From positions 1-64,000 of the forward strand of contig JAHDYR010000008.1 in assembly GCA_019828565.1 (NCBI GenBank): a stretch of 64,000 bases of DNA. Reading direction: 5' to 3'. A program made the translations under genes and the position numbers. Source of the DNA: Carpediemonas membranifera. Lineage: Eukaryota; Fornicata. Positions 29,008 to 40,276 of this stretch are shown here, in pieces; position 1 is the first letter of the stretch, and each line of letters starts with the position of its first letter. The notes under the pieces were generated by a model, which searched no databases, was not told the origin of the DNA, and saw only the letters and a program-made list of their open reading frames with translations.

Positions 29008-29718
29008 GTTGGGCAGGATAGTTTAATACAGCAAATGATGTGGATAAACGAGACACGGTTTCTATATCTCGGACAGAGGCCGGGTTTGACTGACGTGTCT
29101 TCCTTCAGGTGGTGGAACAGTCTGAGAAAGTTTTATTCACATTCATGACCGGTCACATGCTGTGTAAGCGCAGTCGGACCGTCATGGTAACCAGGAGATT
29201 TGGGTCATGTATTTGCTGTCACTGACGTCGACGAGGACCTGCTTTGTGGCCGTTGGTCTGAGGCCACAAGCCATCCTCGGGCTCAGCCACACTGCTGTGT
29301 TGCCACCGTCGGCCTCCAGGTCTGCCGCGTGTCGATTGTCGTTAAACTGCTCTTGTTGTTTATGAGTGTCGCACTCAAGTCTGAGGGTCGGTCACTTGTC
29401 CGTGTAGCAGTGTTGCACAGAGAATACTGCCGGCCATGCAAGACCGAGTTCGATGACTCAACTCATTCCTGGCCCAGCTCTCAGTTCGCCTACGAATGAC
29501 ACCATATCGCGAACGAAACAGAACAAGGGTTGTTCCAGTCGTGGTTGACAGAGCGCGTAGCATACGTGAGGTCAAGTCTTGGACGCCCAGCCCGATCATG
29601 ATGAGGGGTCGAGACATGTCTTTCACTCCATCTGACGCTGCGAACAACCACCTCGACCGATCAATGCCACACTCCCGCGATAAACGTCACCCCGCCGTAA
29701 CAACAGCCTTTACTACAT
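29008..29718. other. Convergent intergenic spacer inside the inverted duplication, 711 bp
   Basis: Lies between the 3' ends of the two truncated genes and matches 51428..52138 in the parent copy. No gene, RNA or element is recognised in either copy. Confidence 0.5.
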
Positions 29719-30838
29719 CTACATTACGTCGTCGTCCTTGATGTCCCACGGCTGCACCGTCCTGTGGCTCGTCTGGGCCGGCTCCCACATCTGCACGCTG
29801 CATTCTCCACCCGCAGACACCAGCGTCCACGGCCTGCTGCTCCACTGTAGATCATTCACAGTCTCTTCATGTCCACGGTGGTCGAACACTAGCTCGGGCG
29901 GACCGTCCTCCTTGTCACCCGTCGCCTGCTCTCTCCCGACCAGAGCCAAGTCCCACACCCGCACCGACCCGTCTGTCGCCCCCGTGGCAAAGACGGTGGG
30001 TATGGCGGGGGACCATTCGAGGGCGTATATGTCGTCCTTGTGAGTCTCTGGCGCATAGTACAGGGGCGTCCCGAGGGCCCGGAGGTCTCTAAGTACCCAG
30101 TCCTTGCCCGCACACGTGATTACATAGTTATCGGGGCCGTGTTTGCCGCATATAACATCATCGTAGTGCGCCTCCTCCACAACAGCGGCGGGCGTCGCCA
30201 TCCTAGTGTCCAAAACTGCCAGAGACTTTCCGTCGGTGGAAACTAGCATCGTGTGATTGTCGAGCCAGTCGATGTCGTTGATCGTGCGGTCGGCCCAGGA
30301 TGTCTTGAGCGACATGGCCTGCTGGTCACCGCCCTCGAGGTCCCAATAGACCACCGCGCCCTCAGTGGAAGCTGTCGAGAGATAGTTCGTGGGCGCCCAG
30401 GAGATCGGGAACATGTCGCCTGAGGCCCCGTGGAGGGAGGTCGGGAGCGTTGTCTTGTGGTCCTTGAACAGAAGCACTGTCCCGTCCGCCTGCCGGGCCG
30501 CGAGCCGGTCCGAGAGGGGCCCGCGGTTGCCCGGGGCCTGGCGGATCCGGTTGCATTCCGAAGGCAGGGCGCACAGCTCGGAGCTGGAGACGTGGATCCC
30601 CTTGTGACGGAGCTCGTGGCGCTTGCAGTGAAGGTAGTGGTCGTGTCGGCCTTCGATGGTCTGCTTTGTGGTAATGGAAACAGTGGCGGTGTTCATGGCG
30701 AAGGTCCCGTCTTCGTTTGACACGCTGGAGATGAATGAGTACGTCTCCGTCTCCTTCTCGTTGTCGATCTCGAAGTCTCGGAGGGAAATGGCCGTCTGGC
30801 ACGTGGAGCCCTGCTCGATCTCCACAAACAGGTCATAT
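29719..30838 (-). pseudogene. 5'-truncated RBBP4/MSI1-like WD40 copy
   Basis: Near-identical duplicate of the RBBP4-like gene at 50249..51427, cut at the duplication edge so that the first 19 codons, including most of the conserved PYLYDL helix, are replaced by unrelated sequence. Upstream the frame stays open for about 18 codons (SSSYPPYDLFVE) to a TAA, with no ATG. The body of the WD40 propeller is intact down to the terminal DIKDDDVM. Without a start codon it is most likely silent, or translated only from an internal Met. Confidence 0.75.
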
Positions 30839-30950
30839 GGAGGATATGATGAAGAGTTGACAAGTGACAGTGTGGTGGTGGCTTAAGGTCTATACCGGTG
30901 ACTCCTCGACTAACGGTGACATTGTTGAGGGTCCAGGATCGGTGTTTATG

Positions 30951-33900
30951 TCAAGTCGACAACAGATCGTACGTCCGAGAGCGCGCCTCAGGAGCCTTCT
31001 TCCGTATCTCCCTCAGCCTTCTCACGACCACCTTCATGCTCGGCCGCTTGGCACTGTCTTGCACCCACATTTCCCTGATGAGATTGTGCAGATTGTGCCT
31101 TGCAGCGAGGAGACCATCTTGACACTCGTCCCCCAGCATGGCCTGGCCGAACTCCGGACGAATACCATGCAAAATCATGTTTGTGATTTGAAGCGATGTT
31201 GTGGCATTGATGAAAGGCTCCACTCCTTCAATCAGTGCGAAAATCGTCATGGCGAACGAGAAGACGTCCGCTTTCTGGTCATACGCCATGCGACCGAGGA
31301 CCTCGGGGGCCGCAAAGCCCATGGTGCCAACATTGATGCTAGTACGTCCCTTTGGATCGACCGCCAGGCCGAGATCCCCGACCTTGACGCGAATCTTGTT
31401 CCTTCCAATCTTCTCCTCGACTGATACGAAGAAGTTGTCTGGCTTGATGTCGCGGTGGACGATGCCGCGAGAGTGAATGTACTCGAGACCGACCGCAGCC
31501 TGGATGATGAGGTCGAGCAGTGTCTTAAAGGACAGCTCACCCTCTTCGGACAGCTGCTTCACATAGCTTGAAAGCGACCCCAGAGCGCAGTACTCGGTGA
31601 CGATCTTGATAGCCAGGCCGTCGACCATGCAGCCGATAAACCTGAGCACGTTGGGGTGACTCAGTTCAACCAGGGTCTTGGCCTCTCGAGCGAACTCCAC
31701 GCGGCAAATCTCGTCGGTCTGGAAGGCATCGTGCAGCTTCTTGACACAGACGACCGAGTTGCGGTAAACTGCGCAGGACACTGAACCGATGCCTCCGGTG
31801 GCTACGACCTGTGTTTCCGTGATCTCCTCCTTCGCGATGTAGAAGTCGACAATCGCTGAGAACTTGTACCGATCTTGACGCCGGATGTCAAGCTTGGCGA
31901 GCTCGCTTTTGGCAAAGATCTTCTTACGACGGCGGATATCCCACGCCTGCAGCCGCTTGACGGACAGCCCGCACCCAATGGTTGTGAGGGCAAACAACGC
32001 GAGTTGAATGCAGAAGATTCCGGTCAGGAACGAGACGACAACGGCCGTGGTGAAGATGACGAACAACACAAGAAGGACGAACGCCATGCCAGTGTGATCT
32101 GGGATGACTGGGAACAGGGCGAACAGCCCCGTGGGGTTGGCCGTGCTGTAGAGCAAGAGCTCATCAGAGACAGACATGTCGATGATGACCTGGCCGTACT
32201 CAAGAGGCACGTCGATCACGGAGGGGGTGAACTGCGATGACCTGGGCTTTGGGTCGAAGCGTCGGATGCGCCCGGTCGAGCCGTTGTACCCGTCTGCGAT
32301 GAGAACCGAGGACTCCTGGTACCGCACATGCACGACCGAGTTGGAGCAGAGCTCCTGTCGCCCAGTGCTCTTAGGTGCATGAAGCGCGGCTGAGTAGACC
32401 CAGCCATTGTCTGTGCGCTCAAAGACGGAGCCAAAAGTGCACCCCGAGGCCGTGGAGCTGACGTCAGACGTGGCGATCTTCGTCCCGTCACCCCTGATGC
32501 TCACGTAGTACCCGAACTGGATGTTGTCTGGCGATGGACTGGCGATGGTGACCATGTTGGTCATCTTCCACTTCTCGTCCATCGTGGCCACGTAGAACTG
32601 GGAGTTCCGGGATCCGATCACGAAGAGATGGTCGTGGATGGCGATGTCCGTCCCGAAGTAGAAGGCGTCGCTGGGTACGGGTGCCGGCATGAGGCTGAAG
32701 GCGTTGGTGTCGCCGTGCGGCAAATACCCGTTCTCGATGGGGTAGACGTACAGCACATTGTTCTCGGTCCCCGCAACGAGGAAGCCGCTCGCGGTGTCGT
32801 CAACGTAGAGCTCAAGGATGTTGCTGCCGAACCTGACGATGCTTTCGCCCGGCGGCCAAACCATGAGCTGACCGTTGTCTTTCCACGGGATCGGCTCGAA
32901 GTACGACGATTGGTTCTGGAAGAAGAAGACGCCGCCCATGCCTTCTGATGCTCCAGGGGCGCTGATGGCCATCATATCGCGGCTGATGGTGACCCTGGAC
33001 CCGAACTCCGAGGAGAACGTCTTCTGCATGGGATCAACCCTCTGGAGTGTGTCGATCGCGAGCTCTGCCGGGGCACTGCCCTTGAGCTGGTTGAACGTGC
33101 GCCTGAAAAAGCTAGTCTCGACCTCCTGGACCTGCATGAGCTCGGTGACCCCGAACACCCTCCTCTGCGGGTTCCCAGGGAGCCCGACGGCGGCGTATGC
33201 CCCATGGGCCCTGATGAAGCCGTCAGAGATGCCGGCGATGGCCTCGCTTGTGATGGACCCGACTGGCTGGAACTTGCCCGACCGCTCGATCTGCTGATAA
33301 ACGACAATGTTGCTCGTGTCGGCTTGAGTGGTCTCGAATGTCTGGACGAGTAAATCGTCGAACATGGCAGCATTCTGAGGCCTGTTGGGCATGAGAGTGT
33401 TGAGCGAGTTGAAGGCTAGACTCCATCCGGAGTCATCCTTGACGAGCTGGAACACAGCACTGAGTAAGGGGCGTAAGAAGGGACTCACGGGACATGGGTT
33501 CCGATAACATGTATAAATGGCGGCTCGTGGGCCGACACCGCGACCCTCAGGCCGGGCGAGTCAAAGGAGTAGCCGTGCTCGGTCGGGATGGCCGGCAGCG
33601 TGTCGACGACAAGGCCCCACTGGTCTTCTTCGAGGTGGAACACGTAGAGCCGGCTGTCATCCGAACTCATCTCAGACACAACGAGCGTGGTGTTCGATAT
33701 GGCGAAGGACTGGAAGTGGCGGCCGGCCTCGGGGTGGGGGGCAGTCAAGATGCCCCTGACATCGTATGAGGCGGTGGCGTCGTTATAAGCAAAGATCTTG
33801 ACCTCCCAGTTGGTGCCATTGGCAGTGAGCATACCGAAGAAGCGGCCGTCAGCGAAGACGGTGTCGAGCGCTGCGTCGGTCGAGACTGTCGTGTTGGTGT

Positions 33901-34411
33901 CAATGAGAAGTTGCGGGTCGCTCACAGCGTCAATAGTGTATATATGAACAGGCTGCGGACTACTGTCGCACATAACAAGGACGCGTTCGCCGCTGTCAAT
34001 GAAGGCCTTATGCCAGGTGCAATTATCGAGGGCAACAGAGTTGATCCAAAAGCCAGTAGCGAGGGTGTGGGAAGAGAAGCGGACCTTGTCAGTGGATACA
34101 GAGATATAATCGCGGCTCAGCGACAGATGCGGCGATTTGAGTTCTTGGTCCGAAGATCCACCAGGAATGCTGAAGTCAGAAAGTGGCAGAAACGTGCTGC
34201 CGACCTTTTCGTAGATGATGAGAAAGGCGTCATGGTAATCGTTGCCCTGCATGAATGGGAGCGAAGCAATGGCGAGATAGGCCTCGTTCATCACAAGACT
34301 GGCGCCGAAGGAAGCGAAGTCCACTTGAGAAGGAAGCACGGCGTGTGGAATGGGCGAAAACTGCTTCAGGCAGCAGCAAACTGCTATAACTGCGAATATA
34401 ACCAGATTCAT
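30951..34411 (-). CDS. Receptor-like protein kinase with beta-propeller-like ectodomain, 1143 aa
   Basis: Splicing a 29-nt intron (33460..33488) fuses two long frames into one protein (3432 coding nt, divisible by three). Order: signal peptide (MNLVIFAVIAVCCCLKQ); an ectodomain of about 720 residues with repeated VFxLxxDxW-type units (LYVFHLEEDQWGLVVD, AVFQLVKDDSGWSL) suggesting a propeller; one or two membrane helices at about 755-800; and a TKL-like kinase domain at about 850-1120. Kinase signatures are GGIGSV (Gly loop), VVCVKKL (VAIK lysine), HRDIKPDNF (catalytic loop), DLGLAVD in place of DFG, and GTMGFAAPEVLG with KADVFSFAM. It is probably an active surface receptor kinase; the ligand is unknown. 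Confidence 0.88.
33460..33488 (-). other. 29-nt intron in the receptor-like kinase gene
   Basis: Begins GTGAGTCCC and ends CCCCTTACTCAG on the minus strand. It joins VIGTHVP to AVFQLVKDD in phase and removes an in-frame TGA. Confidence 0.85.
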
Positions 34412-34945
34412 GTCGCTGTTGGTGAGTAAGGTCACTATGGAAAACTCGACACAAGAGTGTCGAATGTCACCATGGAAGTGCCCGTGAAGGCATGGAAGAT
34501 GATGTGCATGGCCTCGAGATTGCCACTCGCACCTTCTACATGCCCAGAAAACGAGTATTCCGGTGGTCAATCGCGACTGCCAAATTCTCACAAGGAATTA
34601 GCACTTCACGAACTAACAGAGTTATCTGCGTATTCGTATCTAATCAAGTATGATGTGCGTATGAATACACATTCGCCTGACTTGGCCGCCGCCCAATGTC
34701 AAGTATGCAGGATCTGGACCGATTATTCCAACCATGGAGGGCAAGAATTGACCCATGCATGACCAGAGCAGCACGATCGCTCGGGTTCCCTGACAGGGCG
34801 GCCAGGAGGACCTCTCAACACCGTATATGAATACATGACCTAGTAGGCCCATTCTCACATAAAGTATGTAAATTACTTAAACTGCACATCAACTCAGAGT
34901 GTCCTACCCCAACTCCGTTGCAGCGCATCGTTTAATCCACACTCA
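34412..34945. other. Intergenic, 534 bp
   Basis: Upstream region of the receptor kinase gene and 3' flank of IFT88. It contains ATGTAAAT near 34866. No gene or RNA is recognised. Confidence 0.4.
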
Positions 34946-37168
34946 TCAATCTAGCAAGTCAATCACATCGAAATCCTCTGCGATGGCCTCCTCGATGGCA
35001 GCTGACGGGCTTGGCTCACGGATGTGTACGGAACGCGCAGAGGGCACCGGTGATGGCCTGAGGCTTTCTTCGTCGCGGACGCTGGCCATATTCGCGCTGT
35101 CCATCCTCGACGGGACCTCAGACGACCTGCCGCTGATTCCGCCGAGACTCCGCATCTTACGGGCACTTGTGACTCTCGCAGACCTGGCACGGTCTCTGCT
35201 CTTGGTCTCCTTGGCGTGGCTGACGCGGCCCTCTGTCTCAGCAAGGACAGATCTGGCGTGGGCGGCCTTGTCTGCCTCCCGGCGCTCGTCGTAAAGACTG
35301 ATCATCGCCTTGATGCACTCAAGGTTGTCCGGCCACTTCCTGTGGACGTCCTCGTACTCCTTCAGCGCAGCGGCCGTCTGACCCGCCCTATGGAGGCAGC
35401 CGGCCGACAGCAGCGGCCACTGAGGATCTTGGGGCCGGAGCTTGGCCGCCCGCTGGAAGGCCTCGAGCGCCTTGGCAGGGGAGCCGGCAGAGGCGTGGAA
35501 TGCGCCGACCCAGTCGAGCACGTCGAGAGAAGGGGCGACCTCGAGTGAGACCTCATACGCACTGACAGCGCGCTTCAGGTCGTCGACTGACCTGTAGATG
35601 TTACCAAGCCTGGCGTGGGCGCTGGCATCGTTCGGCACCCGCGTGGCGAGGAGTTTAGCCTGGACTATCGCCTCGTCGGGGTCGTCGCTGGTGCGGCAGA
35701 TTTCACTGAGCTGCCACAGCGCGTCTGCGGAGGCTCTGGGGTCGAGCTCGCCAATGGTGTCAGAGTACAACTGGAACTGGTCGATCGCCTCATTGAGCAT
35801 GCCGAGCCGCTTGTACGCAAGGCCCAGGTTATAAATGGCCTCGTTACAGTCCGACTGGGGCACGTCGACAGCCTTCTCGAGGGCCGACACAGCCCCGTCT
35901 GCATCACCGCCCCGCAGCAGTGTGCAGCCCAGCATGTTGAGGGCGTAGGCGCTGTGGGGGTCCTGGGCCACAGCCTCGCGGGCGTACTGCGTGGCCTTGT
36001 CGTTCTCGCCGGTGACGTAGTGGACAAAGGCGAGGTTTGTGTGCAGGCCCTCGGGGGCACGGTCGCGGGACTCCCCTGAGTCCTTGATGCCCTCGAGCAG
36101 ACCAATGGCACGGCGATAGTTCCCCTTGCGGAGACAGGCCAGGGCCATCTCGATCTCTAGGCGGCGGGCCGGACCTGTCTGGGCGTTCTCCTTGAGAGCG
36201 GATACAACCGCCTGGAATCCAGCTTCGATGTCAGAATCTACACGCGGGGCAATAATACGGGCCAGTGTGGTAAGCTTATGCTCCCAGTCACTCTGCCTGG
36301 AGATCTCGTCGCGATAGAGCTCATCAACTGGCCTAAACACGTCGAGCTGGCTGTCCTCGGCCCTTGGAGCATATTCCAACATACGATTGAACGTGTCGAA
36401 CATCATCGTCTGCTCGTTGAGGATGACACAGCAAATGGCGAGGTTAAAGAACGTCTGGGGATCGATAACAGGCGCATCGTCGTCGGGTTCCCGGCCGGAC
36501 TCGACTGACTCCTGAAGCTCGATGATGCGTTCAAAATACTCGACGGCCTCGGGGAAGTTCTCGGCGCGAACAGCACACAGAGCGAGGTTCTTCATGATCT
36601 TGACCCTCAACTCGACGTTTGAAGTGGGAACGTTGTCCAGGGCCATGTTGTAGTGCCGCGTCGCCTCACCGTGTTTGCCGAGCTCGAGGCAGATGTTACC
36701 CAGGTTGATGTGGCATTGGGGCCTTATGTGTGAGTCTCCGTTGTTGCCCAATGAGTCTAGGATGCCCTCGTAGGTCCGGACAGCCTGCTGAGGCTGGTGA
36801 TCTTCTTGAAGGGCGAGGGCAAGCTGGAAGAGGGCGGCGTAGTGAAGCTCTGTGTTGGTCATGTCGACAATCTGGTGCTTGCGGCGGTAGACAAGGATAT
36901 CTTCGTTCACCTTCTGTGCTTTGCGAGCGTTGGCGACGGCCTTCTGGCTCTCACCCTTGGACAAACAGAGCGCAGATTCCTCCATGTTTCTGTGTACTTG
37001 TAGTTCCATGCCCTTGGCGACCTGCTCGGGCGTCTCCTCCTTCTTGAAATTGAAAAGACTGGATATGTCCTCGTGTAGCGGGTCAAAGTTCTTCTTCGCA
37101 GTAAATCCTGCTGCTCTAACAGCAGTCATGGGCCTAGCGCCCGTTTGGCCTCTCTGAGCAGTGCGCAT
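34946..37168 (-). CDS. IFT88: Intraflagellar transport protein IFT88 (TPR)
   Basis: Core IFT-B subunit needed for anterograde transport and cilium assembly. The N-terminus carries the family's RPMTAVRAAGFTAKKNFDPL block, followed by at least ten TPR units (for example PQCHINLGNICLELGKHGEA, FFNLAICCVILNEQTMMFD, AIYNLGLAYKRLGMLNEA, AHARLGNIYRSVDDLKRA). It ends in a Ser/Arg-rich, acidic disordered tail. At 740 aa it is slightly shorter than animal IFT88. The start is ATG at 37168. Together with IFT139 at the right edge it shows the organism is ciliated. Confidence 0.92.
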   Translation of the reverse strand: MRTAQRGQTGARPMTAVRAAGFTAKKNFDPLHEDISSLFNFKKEETPEQVAKGMELQVHRNMEESALCLSKGESQKAVANARKAQKVNEDILVYRRKHQIVDMTNTELHYAALFQLALALQEDHQPQQAVRTYEGILDSLGNNGDSHIRPQCHINLGNICLELGKHGEATRHYNMALDNVPTSNVELRVKIMKNLALCAVRAENFPEAVEYFERIIELQESVESGREPDDDAPVIDPQTFFNLAICCVILNEQTMMFDTFNRMLEYAPRAEDSQLDVFRPVDELYRDEISRQSDWEHKLTTLARIIAPRVDSDIEAGFQAVVSALKENAQTGPARRLEIEMALACLRKGNYRRAIGLLEGIKDSGESRDRAPEGLHTNLAFVHYVTGENDKATQYAREAVAQDPHSAYALNMLGCTLLRGGDADGAVSALEKAVDVPQSDCNEAIYNLGLAYKRLGMLNEAIDQFQLYSDTIGELDPRASADALWQLSEICRTSDDPDEAIVQAKLLATRVPNDASAHARLGNIYRSVDDLKRAVSAYEVSLEVAPSLDVLDWVGAFHASAGSPAKALEAFQRAAKLRPQDPQWPLLSAGCLHRAGQTAAALKEYEDVHRKWPDNLECIKAMISLYDERREADKAAHARSVLAETEGRVSHAKETKSRDRARSARVTSARKMRSLGGISGRSSEVPSRMDSANMASVRDEESLRPSPVPSARSVHIREPSPSAAIEEAIAEDFDVIDLLD

Positions 37169-37587
37169 GAGGCTATTCGGTTCGAATGATATTTTCGCAC
37201 TTTTGGGTCAGAAATTTGGGGCGGCGGAGCGCCATTGATGGGTTGAATACTGCGCAATACTGTTCTCTCTTCCTCCTAGTCACTATTTACGGCGGCTGGG
37301 AGATCGTCAGACATGCCCCTCCGATGGCTCAAGTGTCCCTGATCTAAAACGGGCTCACCTGGCAGATGTAACCCCGAATGCTCACCCCATCTTATAAGCT
37401 GGCGCCAACTTCATGGAGGTCGACCCCTACACATGTGGGTGATCGGGGACATGAAGCACTATGCTGGCTCGGCCAGCTCCGGCACCCACTCCAAGCGCGG
37501 ATACAAAGACACACAGCTTCTCTCATCCCTTGCCGACCCGATGGCAGCTGGCCGAGCCCCACGCACACTCTCCTCGAACCGCAAAAT
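37169..37587. other. Intergenic, 419 bp
   Basis: Upstream of IFT88 and downstream of SSF1. ATTTTCGCA lies 23 bp upstream of the IFT88 start (37191..37199). Its complement, TGCGAAAAT, recurs at 40217..40225 upstream of two other genes. No gene is recognised. Confidence 0.4.
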
Positions 37588-38613
37588 TTAATCAGTCGGG
37601 CGCTTGAGCACCCCGACGCCAGGGGCCTTCCGCTTGACGGCGCCATGCTCCTTCTTCTCGTGCTTCCTCTCCTTCTTATCGCCCTTCGCCCTCTTCTCCT
37701 TCTTCTCCTTCTTGTCCTTGTGCTCCTTCTTGCTCTTCTTCTCCTGCTCCACCTCGACCTCTTCATCCTCATCATCATCAGCCTGGTCTCTAAGGGCATA
37801 GAGCACATGGCCCTCGTGGAAGCCGGCCTCGATCTTTCCGAGGCGGATGTCCAGGCGAGGCCCCAGCTCGACCAGGCCTACGGAGGACTTGCCCTTGGTG
37901 AAGGAATGCTCGGACTGTGACGCCTTGGTGCCCTTGACGGCGTCTTCAATGCTATCAAACTTCGAAAGATCCATCATCTTGCCCTTGGAGAGGGACTCGA
38001 TTGTCCCAGACGTCAGCTGGGGCTTGAGGGTGATAGCGTACTGTCTGATATGGACAGTATCGTCGTCGGCACAGTAGTTCACAAGCATAACGCGCTTGCA
38101 GTGGTCGAGCTCAATCCGGTCGAGCACGACGGCGGGGAACATCTTCTGGAAGAGTGTGGTCATCAAGGCGTGCTCGGGTCGACTCTGGTCGAAGTTGTTG
38201 AGCACGACGAGGGGCGGGTGTTGGTAGTCGGAGCTGGTGGCATGGGGATTCTTCTGCACACGCCGGATGTCTTCCATTAGGCTGTATTGCTCGATGTTGA
38301 AGTGGAACGTGGGACCTTGCGGGACACGGGCGATGCGGAGACGGGAGTGCTGCTCGCCAGAGGACACAATGAGGAAGTGGGTTACCCCGAGCGGCGCAGC
38401 AACGTGCACGAAGTCCTTGAGCTTGTTGGATGGGCGCTCCTTCAGTTCAGAGGCTGTGTATGGCTTCATGAGGTCTCTAAGATCACTCACAAGCTTTGTG
38501 AGGTTCGGGCCAATGATTCCGCGCTTAAAAACGAACGAAAGAGGAGTACTCTCATCTCCAACATCGTCTGTGATGTGAGTACGGTGCTTATGACGTCTCT
38601 TATGGCTAGGCAT
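37588..38613 (-). CDS. SSF1/Peter Pan-like Brix-domain ribosome biogenesis factor
   Basis: Brix-domain protein of the Ssf1/PPAN family, acting in large-subunit pre-rRNA processing in the nucleolus. Characteristic segments are LVSDLRDLMKPYTASELKER, LKDFVHVAAPLGVTHFLIVS, and the Brix core with PLVVLNNFDQ and LVELGPRLDIRLGKI (the sigma70-like motif). The tail is highly charged and lysine-rich (KKEHKDKKEKKEKRAKGDKK), as is usual for nucleolar proteins. The chosen start is ATG at 38613 (MPSHKRRHKHRTHI), giving 341 aa. The longer frame upstream lacks conservation. Confidence 0.9.
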   Translation of the reverse strand: MPSHKRRHKHRTHITDDVGDESTPLSFVFKRGIIGPNLTKLVSDLRDLMKPYTASELKERPSNKLKDFVHVAAPLGVTHFLIVSSGEQHSRLRIARVPQGPTFHFNIEQYSLMEDIRRVQKNPHATSSDYQHPPLVVLNNFDQSRPEHALMTTLFQKMFPAVVLDRIELDHCKRVMLVNYCADDDTVHIRQYAITLKPQLTSGTIESLSKGKMMDLSKFDSIEDAVKGTKASQSEHSFTKGKSSVGLVELGPRLDIRLGKIEAGFHEGHVLYALRDQADDDEDEEVEVEQEKKSKKEHKDKKEKKEKRAKGDKKERKHEKKEHGAVKRKAPGVGVLKRPTD

Positions 38614-38808
38614 CCTTGTCGTGCTCTCGCTTCTCACAAGAATACATATCCCGCCATAAATCATGTAACTCCTCAAATGAACAGAGCAACGGACGCGGGA
38701 GGGAATATTCACATCCAATTCACTCTCTGCTTCCTTGGTGGCCCCAAAATCACACGTCGCGGAGCCTATCTCAATCTCAGCATCCAATGATGTCGCCACA
38801 GAGTTTAG

Positions 38809-40125
38809 TCATGTAAGGCCGTCTATTTCCCTAATTAGCGCAGATACGGCATGCAGCACACCAGCCTGCTTCTCACTGGCCTCGTCCATGGCCTTCCGTC
38901 GCCCCTCTGCCTGCTCCAGCTCCTCTGTCAGGCGGGCGATGTCAGCCATGAGGGCCGCTTTCCTTCTCTTAGCTGCAGCCAGCGCTGACTTGGCATCAGC
39001 TGCCTTTGCCCTGCTCTGCTCCAGGGCGGCCGTCTGCTCGGCCAGCCGTCCGTCCAGGAGTTCGACATCATTGGCCAAACTACCGGCCTCCTCGTCAAGA
39101 GCCTCTGTTGACCTGGCAGGCCCCTCCCTGACTGACTCCAGCTGACAACGAAGATCGCCTAACTTGGTCTCAGCCTCGTGAATCCCGGTCTCGAGATCAT
39201 CAAGCTGGGCTGAAAGCTTGGCTACAGTGTCATCTGCCCGCCGAACCTTTGCCTCTAATGCATGTTGGGCCGCGATCGCCTGTGACACCGCTTTTCCCCC
39301 AGATGCAGCTTGGTCATAACCAGCACGACGCCCCAGCATGGCATGTAGTGAGTCCAGACTCGCTTCTATCCTCCCACTGGCCTGCAGTGCCCGTGAAGTT
39401 TCCCCATTGATCTTTGAAACTCTATCCCGGCTCGTCTCCTCCATCAGCTTTGTCTGAGCATTAAGAGACGTCGTAGCGTCATGAAGAGCCTTCAATTCAT
39501 CCTCCCACTCGGCCTTCTGTAGCCGGAGATTGTTCCTCGTCTTGCGCATGACGGCCAGTCGGTCGACTGCGAGCTTGACATCGTTGTGTCGACTCTCCAT
39601 GTCATTGAGCTGAAGCACAACCTGTGATAGTGCCTCTTCAGCACGTTTTGACTCCTCTTCCGCTGCCATTTCTGTCTCCATCGCTCGTTTTAAGCGCTGC
39701 TCCAGTCGCTTCATCTTGGCTTGGCCAGCCGCAGTCATGTCCGCGGCGTGGGTCACATCGGCTCGTAATATAGATATACGTTCCCTAAGCTCCTCGTTTT
39801 CTGTCCTAGCGCTGTTGTTCGAGGCCTCAAGGGCGTCAATTTTGGCTTGGCGTTCATCCCGCGATGTCAACTGCTGCTGGAAGCTAGAAATTGCAGAATC
39901 AAGCTCGCGTTTCCTGTGTTCCCGAGCTCCCAGTTCCCGTTTGGCCAGCTGCAGCTTCTTTTGCAGGTCCTGGTTCACTGTGCGATACTCGGCCCGTTCT
40001 TTCGTCACTTTTGTCTCATATTCGCGCTTCTTTTCCTCCCTTTCCTGTAATAGTTCCCTTGATTGTCCTAATTCCGCCGTCAACTGGCGGATTTGCTCGT
40101 CATAGAAGGCTAAAGGCGTCGCCAT
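38809..40125 (-). CDS. Coiled-coil protein, 438 aa
   Basis: Almost entirely predicted coiled coil, with heptad-like Leu/Ala spacing and many Glu/Arg/Lys from about residue 8 to the end (for example QIRQLTAELGQSRELLQERE and KLSAQLDDLETGIHEAETKL). No globular domain or targeting sequence is visible. The start is ATG at 40125 (MATPLAFYDEQIRQL). It diverges from the glycosyltransferase gene across 151 bp. Location between a ribosome-biogenesis gene and a membrane enzyme gives no hint. A cytoskeletal or ciliary role is possible but unsupported. Confidence 0.7.
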   Translation of the reverse strand: MATPLAFYDEQIRQLTAELGQSRELLQEREEKKREYETKVTKERAEYRTVNQDLQKKLQLAKRELGAREHRKRELDSAISSFQQQLTSRDERQAKIDALEASNNSARTENEELRERISILRADVTHAADMTAAGQAKMKRLEQRLKRAMETEMAAEEESKRAEEALSQVVLQLNDMESRHNDVKLAVDRLAVMRKTRNNLRLQKAEWEDELKALHDATTSLNAQTKLMEETSRDRVSKINGETSRALQASGRIEASLDSLHAMLGRRAGYDQAASGGKAVSQAIAAQHALEAKVRRADDTVAKLSAQLDDLETGIHEAETKLGDLRCQLESVREGPARSTEALDEEAGSLANDVELLDGRLAEQTAALEQSRAKAADAKSALAAAKRRKAALMADIARLTEELEQAEGRRKAMDEASEKQAGVLHAVSALIREIDGLT

Positions 40126-40276
40126 TGAGGTGAATAATGATCGTATCAAATGGCCAGCGGAATTTTAGCCAAGCCAGACGCATAGCAGATGCTAGTACCA
40201 TGCGGCTGGCATGCACTGCGAAAATCTCGCCTGAAACGGCCACGGACTCTGATATTCTAAAACTGCACTGGAGACA

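Larger units (their letters stand above)
28006..30838. repeat. Inverted segmental duplication, derived copy (pairs with 50308..53140)
   Basis: 2833 bp match the reverse complement of 50308..53140; paired coordinates sum to 81146 at both ends. The match begins and ends inside two genes whose complete 5' parts exist only in the right copy, so this is the derived one. Two compensating single-base indels separate the copies. Flanks share no visible target-site duplication. Confidence 0.92.
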
